A stretch of 64,000 bases of DNA. Origin: Neurospora tetraspora (taxonomy: Eukaryota; Ascomycota; Sordariomycetes; Sordariales; Sordariaceae). The translations under genes and the position numbers were made by a program. This document shows, piece after piece, positions 57,901 through 64,000 of the stretch. The stretch spans positions 930,001 to 994,000 of the forward strand of contig NW_026944390.1 of assembly GCF_033439725.1 (NCBI RefSeq). The letters run 5' to 3'. The stretch's first letter is position 1, and each line of letters opens with the position of its first letter. The notes below the pieces were generated by a model. That model had not been told where the DNA came from, ran no database searches, and was given only the letters and a program-made list of their open reading frames with translations.

Positions 57901-60900
57901 CCACCCAAATACACCATCCCCAACCTCCCCCCTACCCCCTCGACATCCACCGCCTTCGCAACACTCGGCGTCAAAAACGCCATCGTCGCTCCGCACCTCC
58001 TTATACTCCCCGTCAAATCCTCCCTCCGTTCCCTCTCGCTGGGTATGCACAATGTGGCGCCACAAGCCAAAGTGTGAAAAACAGCCCAGTGGTGCCCGTC
58101 GAAGGTGTGTGCTGAGAAGTCATACACGCGCTCGCGGGGGGACACGCAGATGGCGGAACGTTGGTGGGTGACTGCTGTGCTGATGGAGGAGTGGGGGATA
58201 AGAACGCCTTTGGGGGCGCTGGTGGTGCCGGAGGTGAAGACTGTGTAGGCTAGGGAGTTGGGGGGGACTTGGGGGGTGGTAGGGGGTAAGGAAGGGGAGG
58301 AAGGGGAGGGGGGTTGTAAAAGGGGTGAGTTAGGGCCGAGGAGTAAGGTGTTGTTGGATAACTTGGCAGCGAGTGTTTGCTCTGCTGGTGAAGAGATGAT
58401 GAAGGGGGGAGAGACTTGTTGGATGACTGATTGGAGGTAGGACGCTGGGAGGGTGGTGTCGAGAAGTAAGCCGGCGCCGCCGGCTCGGAGGACGGAGAGG
58501 AAGGTGATGGTGGCGTGGAGGGATTTTTCGAAGCAGATGGGGATGATCATGTTTTGGCTGATACCCATGTTGACTAGATGGAGAGCGATGTTGCCGGTAA
58601 TGCGAGCAAGCTCGCCGTATGTGATCTCACCGTCCCAGGCACTGATTGCTATGGCGTCTGGCTGGCGTGAGGCTGTTTCGAGTATGAGCTCGTGTATCGG
58701 CCTCTCGACAGTTGGGCAAAGTGAGGAGTTCCACTGCCAGATAAGGTTGAGATCCTCTTGTGTGGCCAAGCTGATGGCGCCGAGGCTGATCTGGCCGTTG
58801 ATTGAAGAGCACAGGGTCTTCAACAACTTCCCGAAGTCTCGCGCCATTCTCTGGACCTTTTCCCTCCCAAGCACCTCCGAGTCAAAGCAGAACCTGACCC
58901 TGAGCCGCCCATCCTCCGGCGTGCAAATCAGCGAAAGTGCGTAAGATTGGAACCCACGATAATGTGCCTCCTCCTCTGCTTCCGTGCGCTCGGCATCTTC
59001 AGAAACGAACAACCCTGACTTCGTGCTTTCCTCTTGCGGTGCCTGAACGACGACTAGTGTTTGAAACTGACAAGCCAGTCGCGCTTCCTCGCTGATTTGG
59101 CGGATTGCTGATAAACCCGTCTGTTCGTACCTAATCATCTGCGTCTCCTGGGTCTGGATGGATGTGAGAAGCTCTGTTATTTTCCTGTCGTTGCTGGTCT
59201 TGACATGAACAGGAACAGTGGCAATGGTAGGGCCAGGAAGCGTCTCGATGCCATGCACAGGGGCCTTGCGACCGGAAGACACAGCGCCAAAAACGATGTC
59301 GGGAGATGTTGGGCTGGAATGGAGAGAGCAAAGCAAAGCGGATGCGGCGCGAACCACAGTGGATGAAGTAATGTTGTCCGTCCGCCAGGTGATGTCTTCG
59401 ACCGTGTGGACTAGTGTCGAATTTGATTGAGGTTGGTATGTAGACGATGGCAGAGCAGGGAATGGCGCAGCTTTGAGGTCGGCGAACTGCGTTCTCCAGA
59501 ACTCGGTTTCTGCGATTTTGTCCCGCGTGCCAATGTAGTTAACGAATGACTGGAAGGGAGCGAGACGGGGTGGTGCAAGATCATTATAGAAACCCTCAAG
59601 CGTTTCCATGATGATGGGCAATGTTAACCCGTCGTACAGGGAGTGGTGCAGGGTCAGGACAAAGGAGGCGGGCTCCTGACCGTCGATCTGAGGCTCAATA
59701 ATTGCGCATCGCATGAGAGGCGTACCCAGACCCATCGGGGGCTGGTTCTCCTTCCTCAGGTATTCTTCGATATTTGTCGCTTCAATCCACGACTGGGAAT
59801 GGTCGTGAACAACCACCTGCACGAGACCTTGCCCATCGAGGTCAACGATGCGTGTGCGCAAGATGGGGATCGCCGAAACAACGCTGTCCCACGCCTCCCT
59901 AAACTTGGCAACATCAACCGCCGACGCCAGCTTCAGCACATTCCGACCTGTATAACTCCCCTCGCTCTTCATAGTCAAAGCCAGCAATCCCTCCTGCAAA
60001 GCTGTGCACGGAAAGATATCTTCAACATCATCTCCCTCCACTCCGCAAAGGGACGCAGCCCGCTGACAAGCGAGCTTGATGTCCTGATTCGGATCCAGCA
60101 GTGAGAAGGGGAGGACTGCGGCGTCTTCTTCACCCTCGTCTTCTTTTTTTCGAATGATGACCTTGGCCATTTCTTCCAGGGTTGGATGCTCGAATACCTC
60201 CGCCACAGAAAGCAGCCAGCCTTCCTGACGAGCTATTCCTACCAGACGCATGGCTTGGATGGAGTCGCCGAGTTGTAGAAAGCTGTCGCCTACGGAGATG
60301 GGCTGGGCGTTCACTCCGAGGGCACGGGACCATAAATCCTGTAGGGTCTTCTCTTCGAGAGTGGTAGGCTCTCTACGGCCACTGGTGGTTGTCTGGCGGG
60401 ATGGATTGAACGAGGCGCCGATCTCGTGGAGACATTTGCGGTCGATTTTGCCTGAGATGTGGTTAGCAAACAGAATGGGACTTGAAAAAGAGAGGCGATG
60501 TCTTACCAGAAGCATTCATAGGAAACTCCTCCACAGCAATATAATACCCCGGAATCGCATAACTCGGCAACACCCTCATCAACTTCTCCCTCAACCCCAC
60601 CGTTGCCCTCTCAACCTCCTCCTCCGTAGCCGGCCCAACAAACGCAACAAGATTTAGCCCCGTACTAGCCTGCAGCTGTATCCCATCCACCACCACCGTC
60701 ACCTCTCCCTTCTCCCCCACCGTTGCCATACCCATGTTCAAATTCCTCCGCACATGAAACTGCACCTCCTCCGGCGCCACCAGCTGCCCGCGTATCTTCA
60801 ACTGCACATCCTTCCTACCCATATATACCAGATTGCCCATACTATCATACCGCCCCAGATCGCCCGAGTAGTACAATCTTGTCGTACTCTTTCTTCTTCC

Positions 60901-63900
60901 GGTAAGGAACTCCGCCCCCCTCCTAAACCTCTCCCCCGTCATCTTCTCATTTCCCACATACCCCTCCGCACACAACGGTCCCTCAATAACAATCTCCCCA
61001 ACCGCCCCATACGGAACCAGCCGGTGCGGATTCCCAGAATCAACAAGCCAGCAAAGCGCCGGCTGCCTAAGATCAATCCGACTAACCACGCCCGTGCGCC
61101 AGGAGGCGACGTCCGCGGCGCAGATAGTGGCCGGGTGCTCGGCTGGTCCGTACCAGTTCAGCACTGGACAGATACCCGCCCAGCGGTTGACGTCATCCTC
61201 TGATAAATTTTCTCCTGCCAAAACGAGGGTTTCGATAGTAGGCACGGAGTTGGGGACAATGGCCTTGGCGGTAGAGGGCGTGATATTCACAAAAGTGCAT
61301 CGAAACCGGTTGATAGCGGCCGTGGTACCATCCAACCGCTCGGATTCGGAGGGGATGCAGATGCAGGCAGCGTGGATGAGGGCCGAGAGCGACTCGATGG
61401 TGCTGACGTCGAAGTCGTAGGAGGCGAACTGAAAAATGCGCGAGGAGGGGGTGATGGAGAGGTAGGAGCCGTGGGCGAGGAGGTTGGCGGTTAGGGTGCG
61501 GTGGCTCCAGAGGACTTGTTTGGGCTCGCCGGTGCTGCCGGAGGAGACGAGGATCGCGGCGGGGTCGTGGATGGTGATGGTGGGGAGGGGAGTGGTGTTG
61601 GGTTGGGAGAGGGACATGAGCTGGGAGATGGTGTAGCTGGGGGCGTATTGGGAGACCATTTTTAGACGGGATTCGGAGACGGCGGCGAGAACGACTCCGG
61701 CCATTTTGAATACTCTGCTGATGCGGAGGTCGGGGACGACGGTTGAGAGCTGGACTTCGATGCCTCCGGCTTTGAAGATGGCGAGTTGGAGTACTGGTGC
61801 CCACTTGGTCTTTTCGAAGTTCAGTGCGACAACGTTGCCCTTCTTGACACCCAAGTGTATCAAGCTCCGGGTGAGCTTAGTGGAAAGCTCGTCAACTTCC
61901 TTGTATGTGAGCTGCCCATCCCATGCATCAATAGCAACAGCATCCGGCCGTGTACGTGCCACCAGAGAAACCAGGTCATGAACACATGCCTCAGGGTCTT
62001 CGGGGACTTCTACATTCTGTGACCAAAAGAGGTCCAAGTCATCCGAGCTGGCAATCTGAACGGCGTCAAGTGTAGCCGCTGTATTGCTCTCTGAGCACAT
62101 CTGCCGAAGAACCGTCTCAAACTGTTTGGCCATACGCTCTATCTGCAACTTGTCGATAATATTGCCATCAAAGCTCATACGAAGCTGCAGCCCCGACGTT
62201 GAAAGCTCACAAACCACCATCAACGCCCAGCTGTTGAAGGGATCATGGCCCAGAGTGTCCATGTTGGACGAAAAGTCACGAGCTTTGAACAGGAGGTTGT
62301 CTTCATTGAAGTTCTTTCCTTCGGCAACTGGTTGCACGACGAGCAGTGTCTGAAGAAGTCGAGACTCAGCCAGTTCCTTATGAAGACGTTGGATGTTCTG
62401 AAGGCCGTATTGCTCGTGCGATGTGATCTCTATCATTTGCTGTTGCATGCGCTTGAGGAACGCTTCGACGGTCTCGCTCCAGTCAACGGACACTGCGATG
62501 GGCACTGCAGATATAGTAGGACCGACGCAGTTTTCCACGCCTCTCATATTGGCTTGCCTTCCACTGACTGTCAAGGCAAATATGACATCGTTGGAGGACG
62601 TGTACTGAGTAGCTAAAATGGCCCAAGCGGCGCGGATCATGGTTGAAGGCGTCATGCCGGTCCGTGGCCAGTTGAGTGAGATGGAATGTTGCAAGTCATC
62701 CTTGGCCTGTGTCTGGTAAGTGGCCGAGGGGAGGACCGGGAACTGTCTGGGCTCGCCCTTTGAGAGCTGAGCCTTCCAAAAGTCGACGGCTTCTTGTGGG
62801 ACCTTGTCGCTTAAATGCTTGATGAAGTTCTTGAACGGTGTGACTGTCATCCCGGGAGCTCCAAAGTATTGAGACTCTAATTCGTTCATGATCATCTTGA
62901 GCACTTGGCCATCGTATATGGAATGGTGGGCTGACAGGATGAAGTGACGATCAATAATGGCGGCTCGGCAAAGCTCGGTGCCGGGGCCCATGTGATTCTG
63001 CTCATCTTCATGAACATAGGCATCCACATCTGTCCCATAAAGTAGGGGACAGTTATCGAGAACAACCTGCACGAACCCTTGACCAGGAAGGTCCACGATT
63101 CGAGTTCTGAGAGCAGTCAACTTGTCAACCGTGGACATCCAAGCTTTCTCCAGTTGTTTTGTGTCAATGCCAGGCTGAAGCTCGAAGGCACTGCGAGATA
63201 CGTAAAGACCAGGTTTTCTGGCGCCCAACGCAAGCAGTCCTTCCTGAAGAGGGGTAACAGGGTAGATATCAACAATCCGAGCCTCATCAATGGCACACAA
63301 CTTGGCGGCGAGAGACCGAGCCTCGGTCTCATTGACGCCAGAGTCAAGCAGTGAAAAGGGAGGCACTTCAAGCTGCTGTTCCGGAGAATCACAGTCTTGC
63401 TTGACCCGGATCGCCATATCTTGAAGGCATGGAGCTTCAAAGACATCGGCAACTGTCAAGAGGAGCCCTCGTTTGCGGACGGCTGCTACTAAGCGCATAG
63501 CAGCAATGGAGTCACCGCCTAGACGCAAGAAGTTGTCTGTAGCATTGATCACACTTGATTCAATGCCGATAACTTCGGCCCAAAGCTCTTGAAGTTGCTT
63601 TTCCATGATCGTGGAAGGCTTTCTCGCCTCCTGACGAGAGGGCTGCATGGATGCCAGCTCTTCATACGTCAATGAGCCCCCAATCTGTCGAAGGCGTCGT
63701 CTGTCCATCTTTCCAGTGTGAGAAATAGGAAGAGTCTGGATGGGGATATAGACTTTGGGGATCATGTAGGAGGGCAGGACTCTGGATAGATCTGTCTCTA
63801 GGTCGTCCACAGGGAATCTGAGCTTGACCAGGGCCAAAGCATCCTCTTCTGAGCTCGAAGGGCTAATGAATAGAGCCAAAATCTCGACATTGCTGTTGGT

Positions 63901-64000
63901 CGGGGTGATAATCTCGGCCACCACCGAGACTTGGAGCTTTCCGGACAAGAAAGACTGCACTCGTGACTCGATCTCGCTCAGGTCAACTCTCTGTCCGCGT
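51938..64000 (-). CDS. Multimodular non-ribosomal peptide synthetase, 5' end outside the window
   Basis: Coding segments are 64000-60507, 60451-56662, 56609-55669 and 55590-51938; introns 60452-60506, 56610-56661 and 55591-55668 all keep frame. About 3960 residues are visible. Order: end of A1 (RGQRVDLSEIE at 64000, TGKMDRR), T1 (LGGDSIAAMRL, ~63510), C1 (AHHSIYDG, ~62925), A2 (SSGSTGEPK, ~61535), T2 (QLGDSIQAMRL, ~60270), C2 (LHHSLYDG, ~59645), A3 (TSGTTSAPKG, ~58220), T3 (LGGDSISAMRL, ~56955), C3 (QHHAIYDG, ~56268), A4 (TSGSTGTPKG, ~54780), T4 (IGGESIAAMRM, ~53515) and terminal C4 (ISHAYFDG, ~52853). It assembles a peptide of at least four units if all A domains work. There is no epimerase, methyltransferase, thioesterase or reductase. 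The last C domain has SHxxxDG, as in fungal cyclising terminal domains, so a cyclic product is likely. A2 is divergent at several core motifs. Confidence 0.95.

Noticed and set aside
46634-64000. Calling phosphatase, MFS transporter and NRPS one gene cluster
   Set aside because: The phosphatase has no expected role and no tailoring enzyme is seen on this side; co-regulation data would be needed.

Overview
The window is nuclear DNA of a filamentous ascomycete. Short introns (about 50-80 nt, GTAAGT donors, CTAAC/CTGAC branch sites), a dispersed 5S rRNA gene, intron-bearing tRNA genes, a GH7 cellobiohydrolase that by memory closely resembles the Neurospora CBH-1, NLR and 2EXR genes, and one extremely AT-rich LTR-element fossil that looks RIP-mutated all point to Sordariomycetes, probably Sordariales. 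The species cannot be named from the sequence.

Layout. 0-4.3 kb: a three-exon gene of unknown function, a small secreted protein gene and a 2EXR-type gene carrying an internal stop. 4.3-12.4 kb: a mobile-element complex. A minus-strand 5S rRNA gene is split by a 7.94-kb insertion (4386-12327) with long terminal inverted repeats and an 8-bp target duplication. The insertion holds two inverted solo-LTR-like sequences, an NLR fragment (end of NACHT plus nine near-identical WD40 repeats), a TPR fragment, a LINE ORF1, a second LINE 5' end and an ankyrin-repeat fragment. No transposase is recognisable.

12.5-26.3 kb: ordinary host genes: tRNA-Leu, an F-box-like gene, a short-chain dehydrogenase, a Pmp3-family protein, a secreted Cys-rich protein, a septin/AIG1-like GTPase, an intact 5S gene, tRNA-Ile and a GT32 mannosyltransferase. 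26.3-35.3 kb: gene-poor, with two MITEs and a full-length but mutated Copia-type LTR element (29666-35249, target duplication AGTAA).

36-51 kb: tRNA-Arg, a gene with a 60-bp coding minisatellite, GH7 cellobiohydrolase with CBM1, tRNA-Glu, an alpha/beta-hydrolase lacking the usual serine nucleophile, an MFS transporter and a purple acid phosphatase. 51.9-64 kb: a very large minus-strand NRPS gene whose 5' end lies beyond the window. Its visible order is A(partial)-T-C-A-T-C-A-T-C-A-T-C, and the last C domain has the SHxxxDG signature of fungal macrocyclising terminal condensation domains. The MFS gene is the only nearby candidate partner on this side; the rest of any cluster would lie past 64 kb.
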